Of a DNA stretch of 13,547 nt, positions 7,511-13,547 are shown piece by piece. Origin of the DNA: an uncultured Parabacteroides sp. (GTDB lineage: Bacteria > Bacteroidota > Bacteroidia > Bacteroidales > Tannerellaceae); assembly GCA_900552465.1 (NCBI GenBank), contig URZO01000109.1, positions 1 through 13,547 on the forward strand, given 5' to 3'. A program made the position numbers and the translations under genes. Below the pieces are notes generated by a model. That model did not search any database. It was given only the letters and a program-made list of their open reading frames with translations, and had not been told where the DNA came from. Positions within the stretch are counted from its first letter, which is position 1, and the number at the start of each line of letters is the position of its first letter.

Positions 7511-10500
7511 TTAATATTTAAGTGAAACACCGATTAAGAATGATACCGGAGCCGGGTAAGAACCGATGTCAATGCCTCCGGCCCAATTATTTCCATTTCC
7601 GACTTCAGGGTCAAAGCCGGAATAACCCGTAACCGTCAATATGTTTTGTCCCGTAACATACAGCCGTGCCTGGCTCAGCGGCATTTTTTTCCACAAATAC
7701 TTAAAATCATATCCGATAGTCAGATTGCTGATTCTCCAGTAATCTCCATTCTCGATATACCGGTCAGATACGTAAGTATCATTTATATGAGTAGCCATAT
7801 TCACCCGCGGGATCGTATTAGACGTGCCTTCTCCATGCCAACGTCCCAGGATATCTTTCGTATAGTTTTCATGAGGCCGGTCGGCAAAACGGCGATATGA
7901 TTTTGCGATCTGGTTTCCAAGAACCCCGTTAGAGGTCATATTCAAATCAAAACCTTTATATCCTAAATTAAAGGAGAAGCTAAATATGAAATCCGGATTC
8001 GGATCTCCGATCATCAGCTTATCTCCGTCATCTATCACATTATCATCATTCTGATTGACAAAAATCAAGTCGCCCGGAACAGCATTCGGCATAATTTTCT
8101 CCCCTTTACTGTTTACATAATTATCTATCTGCTGTTGATTCTGGAACACGCCTCCCGTCTTATATCCCCAGAAATACCCCAATGGGAAACCTTCTTCCGC
8201 TCTATATAATTCAGCTATTCCCTGGGCTAACACATTAGAAGGGCCATGAATCACACCTTCATCATTCGCAATGCGCAGAACCTCATTCTTATTACGGGCA
8301 AAATTCACATTCACTCCATAAGAGAAATCCCGGAGATTGTCTCTCCACGATAAAGAAATTTCCCAGCCACGGTTCCTGACGTCGCCTCCATTAATAAACG
8401 GAGCGCCCGTTCCCATTATACCTAAAATAGGAGCTTGTATAAGCCAGTCTTTCGTTGTTTTATTATACCAGTCAAAAGTAAAACCTAAACGGCTACCCAA
8501 AAAACGGGAATCCAACCCTATATCTGTCTGTTCGGAAGTTTCCCAAGTCACATCCGGATTCGACATAATATTTGGATAAGCAGCCGTCGTCTGGTTAGTT
8601 TTGTCTATACCCGGAAAATATCTTGAATCAAAAGCGATCGTAGACAAATACTGGAACGGCGAAATCGCTTGGTTACCATTACGTCCCCAGCTTGCTCTCA
8701 ACTTGAAGAAATCCATCCAGGAGGACGACAGATCTTCCATAAAGGATTCATTCGAAATTACCCAACCGGCCGATACGGACGGGAAATATCCCCATCTTTT
8801 ATCCGGAGCAAAATTGGAAGAAGCATCGGCTCTCATCACCAACGTAGCCATATATTTTTCCTTATAATCATAATTGATTCTGCCGAAGAAAGACAACAGC
8901 CGGCCCTGTCCCCAGGGACTTCCGTATAATGAAGTCTTGTCGGAATAGATAATTCTCGTATTATCCAGATAGCCATGTTTAAAATCATCAAATATGGAAT
9001 TGACATTCTTACCACTTAAACTTTCCCCTATTCCCGATTTCTCAGCTGAAGTCCCGACTAATACATTCAGATTATGATCCTCATTGATCGTCGTTTCATA
9101 GTTTACCGTATTCTCGAAAATCCACTTCAGGCCTACCGACATGTTCTGATTGACTTCACTTTCCGTACGATATCCTTCATCGATAGTAGATAAATTATAA
9201 ACGGGGACAAAACTTCTATAGGAAGAAGCACTCATGTCAATACCGAAAGAGCTTCTCCAGGTTAATCCTTTTATCGGTTGTAAAACCATATAAACATTAC
9301 CTCTCAAGTAATTGGATTTGTTCATATTTCCGCTATTCCGATAATAGTTAAGACCGACAGGATTGGCATCATAAGGATTCCAGGGAATAGAATAATGATA
9401 ATCTCCGTTCTCATCATATACCGGCAGGAACGGACTCGTTTTCATTGCCTGAAACAGATAGTTGCCACCGCCTCCGATAGCCTCCCTTATCACATGCGAA
9501 TAGTTCAGATTCTCCCCGACCTTTAATATGTCAAAAGAGTTTCCTTTTATCAGTGAATATTCCGTATTAATGCGGAAAGTATACCGGCTGTATTGCGGAG
9601 TCGACGGTTGTCCCAAAATACCTTCCTGAGAGGTATACGAGAGTCCCAACGAATAGACAGACTGCTCCGTACCGCCCGTTATGCCTAACGCATGATTCTG
9701 GGTTAACGCGTTTTTATTCTTCAGCTCTTCGAGCCAATTGGTTCCGTTCCATGTCCCGTTTTGTATTTTACTCCAGTCCGGAACCAAAGAAGCGAAATCA
9801 TATTCCGGCATACCGGAATTAACGGCCGCCTCATTCATGATCATCGCAAAATCCTGTGCATTCAACGTCTCCACATTCTTATATAGATTCTGAATGCCGA
9901 CATAGCCGTCATACGAAATCGAAGCCTTTCCTTTTTTCCCTTGTTTCGTCACGACCAGGACTACGCCGTTGGCAGCCCTTGCTCCGTAAATAGCCGCCGA
10001 AGCAGCATCTTTCAAGACATCGATCGATTCGATATCCGCCGGATTCAGGTAATCGATGCTACTGGTCGTAACACCGTCGACAATATAAAGAGGCGTTGAA
10101 TCGCCGGTCGTACCGACACCACGAACCGAAATCTTAAATCCTTCCCCCGGAACACCTGAGTTCTTGACAATGGAGACACCCGGAGCCTGGCTTTGCAAAG
10201 CTCCTAAAGGATTGACCGTATTCAGTTTTTGCAGGTCATCACCCTTCACCTGGACGGTTGCTCCCGTTACCAACTTCTTTTTCTGTACGCCATAACCGAC
10301 AACTACCACTTCATCCAGACTCTGAGAATCTTCCTTCAAGACAATATCAAAGCGTTCTTTTCCTGCAACCGGGATGATCTGGTCCACATATCCGATATAG
10401 GAGATTTGCAACTCTGCATTATCCCGGACACTTAATGAGAAATTGCCATCCAGATCAGAGATCACGCCATTCGTCGTCCCTCTCTCCACTATATTTGCAC

Positions 10501-10948
10501 CGACAACGGGTTCACCGTCCTGATCTACGATTTTTCCGGATACTTTCTTCTCTTGCTGCTGGATTTCCACAATATTCTCTTCCTTTTGCGAAAGAATAAT
10601 ATTGACGCCCTCCATTGTAAAGGTTAGCCCTGTGTTTTTCAACACTTCCTCCAATACTTCCCGGACAGGTTTGTTGGAGGCACGGACAGATACTTGCCGG
10701 CTCAGGTCGACATTACGGTTCGAGACAAACAGATAATCCGTCTGGCTTTCTATTTCATTAAGAACATCTTCCAGTTGGACCCGGACTTTATTCAAACTGA
10801 TCTTCGTATTCTGTGAATTTGCATGGTTTGCAAAAGTGAGACACGAACATAATAGTAGAAAACTCGCTGTTAACTTCATAACCCTGCATATTTGTTTCCT
10901 TCCCGAATCTTTTTCTCGCAAAGACTCGGACAAAAAAAGTTTTTTCAT
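7511..10948 (-). CDS. SusC/RagA-family TonB-dependent outer-membrane transporter with STN signalling domain
   Basis: This 1145-residue protein combines, in order, a long leader with the hydrophobic core at residues 25-42, an STN (secretin/TonB short N-terminal) domain at about 47-120, a carboxypeptidase-D regulatory-like domain at about 136-205, a plug starting at the SusC signature LDEVVVVGYGVQKKK (211-225), and a large C-terminal beta barrel. It imports the ligand bound by SusD, using TonB energy. The STN domain is the part that contacts FecR-type anti-sigma factors, matching the sigma/fecR pair upstream. The extended pre-signal region (residues 1-23) is common in this subclass, but Met24 is an alternative start. 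A possible antisense RNA covers its leader, suggesting an extra layer of repression. Confidence 0.97.
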   Translation of the reverse strand: MKKLFLSESLREKDSGRKQICRVMKLTASFLLLCSCLTFANHANSQNTKISLNKVRVQLEDVLNEIESQTDYLFVSNRNVDLSRQVSVRASNKPVREVLEEVLKNTGLTFTMEGVNIILSQKEENIVEIQQQEKKVSGKIVDQDGEPVVGANIVERGTTNGVISDLDGNFSLSVRDNAELQISYIGYVDQIIPVAGKERFDIVLKEDSQSLDEVVVVGYGVQKKKLVTGATVQVKGDDLQKLNTVNPLGALQSQAPGVSIVKNSGVPGEGFKISVRGVGTTGDSTPLYIVDGVTTSSIDYLNPADIESIDVLKDAASAAIYGARAANGVVLVVTKQGKKGKASISYDGYVGIQNLYKNVETLNAQDFAMIMNEAAVNSGMPEYDFASLVPDWSKIQNGTWNGTNWLEELKNKNALTQNHALGITGGTEQSVYSLGLSYTSQEGILGQPSTPQYSRYTFRINTEYSLIKGNSFDILKVGENLNYSHVIREAIGGGGNYLFQAMKTSPFLPVYDENGDYHYSIPWNPYDANPVGLNYYRNSGNMNKSNYLRGNVYMVLQPIKGLTWRSSFGIDMSASSYRSFVPVYNLSTIDEGYRTESEVNQNMSVGLKWIFENTVNYETTINEDHNLNVLVGTSAEKSGIGESLSGKNVNSIFDDFKHGYLDNTRIIYSDKTSLYGSPWGQGRLLSFFGRINYDYKEKYMATLVMRADASSNFAPDKRWGYFPSVSAGWVISNESFMEDLSSSWMDFFKLRASWGRNGNQAISPFQYLSTIAFDSRYFPGIDKTNQTTAAYPNIMSNPDVTWETSEQTDIGLDSRFLGSRLGFTFDWYNKTTKDWLIQAPILGIMGTGAPFINGGDVRNRGWEISLSWRDNLRDFSYGVNVNFARNKNEVLRIANDEGVIHGPSNVLAQGIAELYRAEEGFPLGYFWGYKTGGVFQNQQQIDNYVNSKGEKIMPNAVPGDLIFVNQNDDNVIDDGDKLMIGDPNPDFIFSFSFNLGYKGFDLNMTSNGVLGNQIAKSYRRFADRPHENYTKDILGRWHGEGTSNTIPRVNMATHINDTYVSDRYIENGDYWRISNLTIGYDFKYLWKKMPLSQARLYVTGQNILTVTGYSGFDPEVGNGNNWAGGIDIGSYPAPVSFLIGVSLKY

Positions 10949-10955
10949 ACCTTTG
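10948..10955 (+). promoter_or_regulatory. Plus-strand -7 box for a putative antisense RNA
   Basis: TACCTTTG on the plus strand is a perfect match to the Bacteroides -7 consensus TAnnTTTG and is identical to the rpsF -7 box. It lies over the complement of the susC start codon and points away from susC into the fecR-susC gap. No TTTG occurs at the expected distance upstream, so the -33 element is missing or degenerate. It would start a transcript near 10960. Confidence 0.45.
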
Positions 10956-10959
10956 TAAA

Positions 10960-11037
10960 TGATTTTTAATTAATAAGTATATTAAGTAATGTACTGGAGA
11001 TCCGGTGGTTGTTGGCGCAACTGCCGGTTCTTTTTTT
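10960..11037 (+). ncRNA. Putative cis-antisense small RNA to the susC leader (DonS-like)
   Basis: Between a plus-strand -7 box (10948-10955) and a plus-strand hairpin plus T-run (11002-11037) lies room for an RNA of about 78 nt, fully antisense to the susC 5' leader and beginning about a dozen bases upstream of the susC start codon. DonS-type cis-antisense RNAs, known from Bacteroides fragilis, sit in this position in ECF-sigma/FecR-controlled susC loci and repress them. The arrangement and length match that family, but transcription is inferred from signals only and the 5' end is approximate. Confidence 0.5.
11002..11037 (+). terminator. Plus-strand intrinsic terminator in the fecR-susC gap
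   Basis: On the plus strand CCGGTGGTTG (11002-11011) pairs with CAACTGCCGG (11018-11027) around the loop TTGGCG, giving ten base pairs including two G-U wobbles, followed by TTCTTTTTTT. In minus-strand RNA the two wobbles become A-C mismatches and no T-run follows. The structure is therefore optimised for plus-strand transcripts. No plus-strand protein gene ends here, which is the main reason to suspect a small antisense RNA. Confidence 0.7.
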
Positions 11038-11080
11038 GTGTGTTTCTCATGTGTCCTTTCCCATAGGCATATTCGTTTTA

Positions 11081-12010
11081 TCAGTTAATATATATGATGT
11101 TTCGCTCTTCATCACGTTCGTAAATAAAAGGAAAATCGTTTTGCAACACACGCAAAGCGTGGTCCACGCCATCCGAAATGCGCAGCTTTCCACGATAGCC
11201 CTGATCCTTTACCTCCTGATTATTGATAACAATCCGGACATCATAGAACTTCTCAAACAATTGCATAATCGCATCGAACGACTTGTCTTCGATATAAATC
11301 AGGCCGTCTTTCCAACGATAACCATTCACATCGGTTGTAGGCGATACCTGTAAAGCATCCCCAACCAACTCAGCCGTCTGTCCCGGTGAGAGGAAGATGA
11401 CTTTCGAGAGCGAATTGTATAGTTTGACCTTTCCTTCATAAAGCGTTGTCCGAAAGTGGGATTTAGCGGTATATGCTTCCACGTTGAAGATCGTTCCCAA
11501 CACTTCTATATCGTACTTATCCGTCTTTACAATAAACGGCTTTTTGTCTTTCGCCACCTCAAAATAGGCTTCTCCGTTCAACGTAATCTCCCGGTTCTTC
11601 CGGGAAAAAACCATCGGATAACGCAAAGTTGTGTTAGCATTCAACCAGACGTTTGTTCCGTCAGGCAACAGGATATTGGTCCGGTTACCGGCAGGGACAC
11701 TGACACATTGGTAGGTTTCAGACAACTGGTCTGCTTTATAATTGTCATACAAATAGAAACTTCCCAGCAGAAGCAAGACGGATGCCGCTATTCTCAAACT
11801 CCAGTTCAGCCAGGACTGCATGTGTAAATGTTTGTTGACTTTAATTTCAGGCTTATCCACCAGTATGGATGCATCGAAGCGAATCCGTTCCCGGATAAAA
11901 CGCTTCCGGTTGGATTCGTCATGCTCGATCCACTGGTGTATGGCTTCTTTTTCCTCCTCCGAAGCCTGCCCCAGAAAATAACGGATAAGTATATGTTGAT
12001 CTATATTCAT
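11081..12010 (-). CDS. FecR-family anti-sigma factor (transmembrane sensor)
   Basis: This 309-residue protein has three parts. A cytoplasmic N-terminal anti-sigma region (about 1-65, including YFLGQASEEEKEAIHQWIE) is followed by one membrane segment (about 71-87). The periplasmic part contains the FecR domain (about 100-200, with NRTNILLPDGTNVWLNANT) and a C-terminal DUF4974-like domain (about 240-308, including KSFDAIMQLFEKFYDVRI). It should hold the adjacent ECF sigma factor inactive until the STN domain of the ligand-loaded SusC protein contacts its periplasmic domain. It starts 83 bp after the sigma gene and ends 132 bp before susC, the usual order for this regulatory trio. Confidence 0.96.
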   Translation of the reverse strand: MNIDQHILIRYFLGQASEEEKEAIHQWIEHDESNRKRFIRERIRFDASILVDKPEIKVNKHLHMQSWLNWSLRIAASVLLLLGSFYLYDNYKADQLSETYQCVSVPAGNRTNILLPDGTNVWLNANTTLRYPMVFSRKNREITLNGEAYFEVAKDKKPFIVKTDKYDIEVLGTIFNVEAYTAKSHFRTTLYEGKVKLYNSLSKVIFLSPGQTAELVGDALQVSPTTDVNGYRWKDGLIYIEDKSFDAIMQLFEKFYDVRIVINNQEVKDQGYRGKLRISDGVDHALRVLQNDFPFIYERDEERNIIYIN

Positions 12011-12093
12011 TGCTCTCTCTTTAGTGTTTCTATAAGTAGAGCAACTCAGAAGGAAAAAATCCTAACCGCAACAATATTTTTTCCCGCAAAACC
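12011..12093 (-). promoter_or_regulatory. Sigma-fecR spacer, possible ECF-sigma-dependent promoter
   Basis: This 83-bp spacer, read on the minus strand, contains GGTTAGGATTTTTTCC followed by GAGTTGCTCTACTTATAG, ending shortly before the fecR ATG. It has no TAnnTTTG box. A T-rich block plus a spaced downstream element would fit autoregulation by the neighbouring ECF sigma factor, but I know of no firm consensus to test it against, so this is a tentative assignment. It could equally be a plain intra-operon spacer. Confidence 0.25.
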
Positions 12094-12681
12094 TTAATTC
12101 AGGAATAAGAGGAGGAGTGGAATGTAGTCTTTCAATTTTTGCAAAAGGTAGTTATTCGCCTTATTAATATGGTAATCGATCTTTTGCAGAGACACGCCCA
12201 ATATGCCGGCAATATCTTTCCGGGACTTATTTTCCAGACGGTTCAGGACAAATATATTCCGGGTCTGTTCGGGCAACTCCTCTAAAGCACCCATTACGAT
12301 ATTCATAATATCCCGGGAGAAGATCGTCCCGTAAGTATCGTCTTCCAGCGTTTGGATGCGGGTAACGATTTCCCAATCGTACAGCTTCGTACAATTCTTG
12401 CTATACTCGATCTCTACCTGAAGATGTTTCAGATAGTTCAGACATTTGTTCTTGACCGACTGTAAGATATATCCCAAGACATCGGTATCGGCCGGCAGCC
12501 GGTGCTTGTTTTCCCAATAATACAACAAGGCGTCATGAGTCATATCCTCGGCTGTCGGCAAATCGTTGACATAATAGAAAGCATATCTTACAAAACGCTG
12601 ATAGTACGTATTGTAAAAAGCTCCAAAATTCATCTCCGAATTTATCTCAAAGGGGTTTATTATGTTTCTCCGATTCTCCAA
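12094..12681 (-). CDS. ECF-type RNA polymerase sigma factor (sigma-70 family, Bacteroidetes PUL type)
   Basis: This protein has up to 195 residues. Region 2 appears at about 20-90 (FGAFYNTYYQRFVRYAFYYVNDLPTAED, written here only as its landmarks FGAFYN and PTAEDM). Region 4 follows at about 130-190 (GALEELPEQTRNIFVLNRL, then the helix-turn-helix SRKDIAGILGVSLQKIDYH). Regions 1.1 and 3 are absent, as in ECF factors. It should direct transcription of fecR, susC/susD and downstream genes when released by FecR. The longest frame begins at TTG (12681), with an in-frame stop just upstream. ATG at 12633 (residue 17) is an equally plausible start and would leave a more usual leader of about 60 nt after the predicted promoter. 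I regard the ATG as more likely. Confidence 0.93.
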   Translation of the reverse strand: MENRRNIINPFEINSEMNFGAFYNTYYQRFVRYAFYYVNDLPTAEDMTHDALLYYWENKHRLPADTDVLGYILQSVKNKCLNYLKHLQVEIEYSKNCTKLYDWEIVTRIQTLEDDTYGTIFSRDIMNIVMGALEELPEQTRNIFVLNRLENKSRKDIAGILGVSLQKIDYHINKANNYLLQKLKDYIPLLLLFLN

Positions 12682-12702
12682 GCAAGTATTTTGTTAACTT
12701 CA

Positions 12703-12735
12703 CAAAAATAACTTTTACTGGTGGAATTACCCAAA
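12703..12735 (-). promoter_or_regulatory. Bacteroides-type promoter of the ECF sigma gene
   Basis: On the minus strand TTTG (12735-12732) is followed after 21 bp by TATTTTTG (12710-12703), matching the -33 and -7 consensus of the Bacteroides primary sigma factor. Transcription would start near 12696, about 15 nt before the TTG start and about 63 nt before the ATG start of the sigma gene. The regulatory pair is thus probably expressed by the housekeeping polymerase, apart from any autoregulation. Confidence 0.7.
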
Positions 12736-12741
12736 TTCCAC
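12721..12741. repeat. Perfect inverted repeat over the -33 box of the sigma promoter (candidate operator)
   Basis: GTGGAATT (12721-12728) and AATTCCAC (12734-12741) form a perfect 8-bp inverted repeat with a 5-bp spacer. It covers the TTTG -33 element at 12732-12735. The symmetry, size and location are those of an operator for a dimeric repressor. As RNA it could form a small stem, but no T-run follows directly on either strand, so a terminator for the upstream HD gene is less likely. Confidence 0.55.
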
Positions 12742-12788
12742 GAAACTATTTTCACCCGCTCCGGCAAAATCTTATGTATTCCTGTGTG

Positions 12789-13439
12789 TCAGTCTCTCAA
12801 CACATAAACCTCCCCCCGCAGCATCTCTTCCGCCTCCTGCTTCATGATTTCAGGGATGGGAGTTACGGCACCTTCGTCGATCTTGCGGATGAAATCGGGG
12901 TATTCTTTTTTATAAACGTCAAACATGTAGTTGGCAAAGACGAACATCACGGTGAAGCGGAGATTCGCCAGGCGGTCGCACATCTTGACAAACGAGGCGA
13001 ATTTCGTCTCGCGTATACCTTTATAATAGGCAGCGTCCGCACGCTCGTCACGGTTACGGCCTTTCTCGTTGGTCAGGGCGTAGACTATTTCCGGGACTTG
13101 GCGGTCGAGTTGAACCTTGTACGCTTCCGGCAAGGCGATTCCTTCCGGCTTGAAGCTGCGGACAAACTTCACGACGTCATGATAGCTCATACGCGCGTCT
13201 TCTATCGTGTCGTGCAGGTAGGCCGAAGCGTAGAGGACAAGCACGTCCGCTTCGGTTTCCGCCACCAGATAGCCGTAGCGGGAGACATACGAGGCAGTCA
13301 GTTTCAGGTGAAAGCCGTAGGGAAGAAATTCCCCATAGCGTTGATTCACACGGTCATGAATGGCAAAAGCCTCCTTCTCTACCGCACGAAGCCACAGCCG
13401 GTTAGCCTGCACTGCCTTAACAAAGTCGAGTTGTTCCAT
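12789..13439 (-). CDS. Stand-alone HD-domain protein, RelA/SpoT-hydrolase-like (Mesh1-like) phosphohydrolase
   Basis: This 216-residue soluble protein has the metal-binding pattern of the RelA/SpoT HD domain: His44 (YGFHLKL), His76-Asp77 in HDTIEDA (compare the HDVIEDT of SpoT), and Asp155 in KMCDRLANLR (compare KLADRLHNMR). Helices fill the rest, and there is no synthetase, TGS or ACT domain. Stand-alone members of this fold include Mesh1-type (p)ppGpp hydrolases, but others act on different nucleotides, so the substrate is uncertain. The gene has its own -7 box and lies 107 bp upstream of the sigma gene's longest frame. It is probably a neighbouring housekeeping or accessory gene, not part of the SusCD operon. 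Confidence 0.78.
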   Translation of the reverse strand: MEQLDFVKAVQANRLWLRAVEKEAFAIHDRVNQRYGEFLPYGFHLKLTASYVSRYGYLVAETEADVLVLYASAYLHDTIEDARMSYHDVVKFVRSFKPEGIALPEAYKVQLDRQVPEIVYALTNEKGRNRDERADAAYYKGIRETKFASFVKMCDRLANLRFTVMFVFANYMFDVYKKEYPDFIRKIDEGAVTPIPEIMKQEAEEMLRGEVYVLRD

Positions 13440-13441
13440 TG

Positions 13442-13499
13442 TTTATCCTATTTAGTTCCGACAAAATTGTCTGCAAAGATAAATTGTTTTATCCTATTT
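13442..13499. repeat. 12-bp direct repeat flanking the HD-gene -7 box
   Basis: TTTATCCTATTT occurs exactly at 13442-13453 and 13488-13499, 46 bp apart, with the putative -7 box between the copies. A degenerate third copy (TCATCCTATA) lies near 13511-13520. The repeats could be binding sites or simply AT-rich drift; the exact 12-base identity in a region this short is the only argument for significance. Confidence 0.5.
13474..13481 (-). promoter_or_regulatory. -7 promoter box of the HD-domain gene
   Basis: TATCTTTG on the minus strand matches TAnnTTTG perfectly and lies 34 bp upstream of the HD gene ATG at 13439. No TTTG is found 19-21 bp upstream, so the -33 element is not recognisable. The rest of 13440-13547 holds no gene that I can support. 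Confidence 0.6.
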
Positions 13500-13547
13500 C
13501 CTTATCTTTTTCATCCTATACTATTAGCCCATTCCTAACTATTCGTA

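Noticed and set aside
10949..12093. Shared box AGAAACAC upstream of both fecR and susC as an ECF sigma promoter element
   Set aside because: The 8-base match lies at different distances from the two starts, and such a short match is weak evidence on its own.
12774..13538. Long plus-strand open frame (254 codons) opposite the HD gene
   Set aside because: It is the complement of a well-supported HD-domain gene, has no recognisable domain, and arises from the GC-richer codons of that gene.
1..13547. CRISPR array, insertion sequence, tRNA or rRNA
   Set aside because: I saw no regularly spaced repeats, transposase-like protein, tRNA cloverleaf or rRNA sequence.

Overview
The window looks like a chromosomal segment of a Bacteroidales bacterium. 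It has SusC/SusD paralogues run by an ECF sigma/FecR pair, promoters of the Bacteroides type (TAnnTTTG at -7, with TTTG about 19-21 bp upstream), and the first 14 codons of a typical Bacteroidales rpsF. The moderate GC content would fit Parabacteroides, but the genus is a guess. Every recognised protein gene is on the minus strand, so transcription runs from high to low coordinates.

Layout in transcription order. (1) 13439-12789: a stand-alone HD-domain protein resembling the hydrolase half of RelA/SpoT, with its own promoter. (2) 12681-11081: an ECF sigma factor and its FecR-type anti-sigma factor. The sigma promoter carries a perfect inverted repeat over its -33 element. (3) 10948-5855: a SusC-type TonB-dependent transporter with an STN signalling domain, then a SusD lipoprotein. 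The fecR-susC gap holds, on the opposite strand, a promoter-like box followed by a hairpin and T-run, which fits a cis-antisense RNA of about 78 nt over the susC leader. (4) 5759-2640: three overlapping genes for a gluconate 2-dehydrogenase subunit-3-like protein, a GMC flavoprotein dehydrogenase and a membrane-anchored seven-heme cytochrome c. A 12-bp-stem hairpin separates them from susD. (5) 2541-137: a periplasmic serine hydrolase of the beta-lactamase/esterase fold and a GntP-type permease, overlapping by 4 bp. (6) 43-1: the start of rpsF with its own promoter.

Proposed working model (inference). SusC/SusD bring a ligand across the outer membrane, and the STN domain, FecR and ECF sigma factor induce the locus when ligand is present. 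The serine hydrolase may trim an ester or amide. The GMC/subunit-3 complex oxidises a sugar, sugar alcohol, aldonate or glycoside in the periplasm and passes electrons to the heptaheme cytochrome. GntP then imports the acidic product. The locus has no glycoside hydrolase, polysaccharide lyase or SusE/F-like gene. It therefore resembles a SusCD-fed periplasmic oxidation and respiration module more than a classical polysaccharide utilisation locus. The substrate cannot be read from the sequence.
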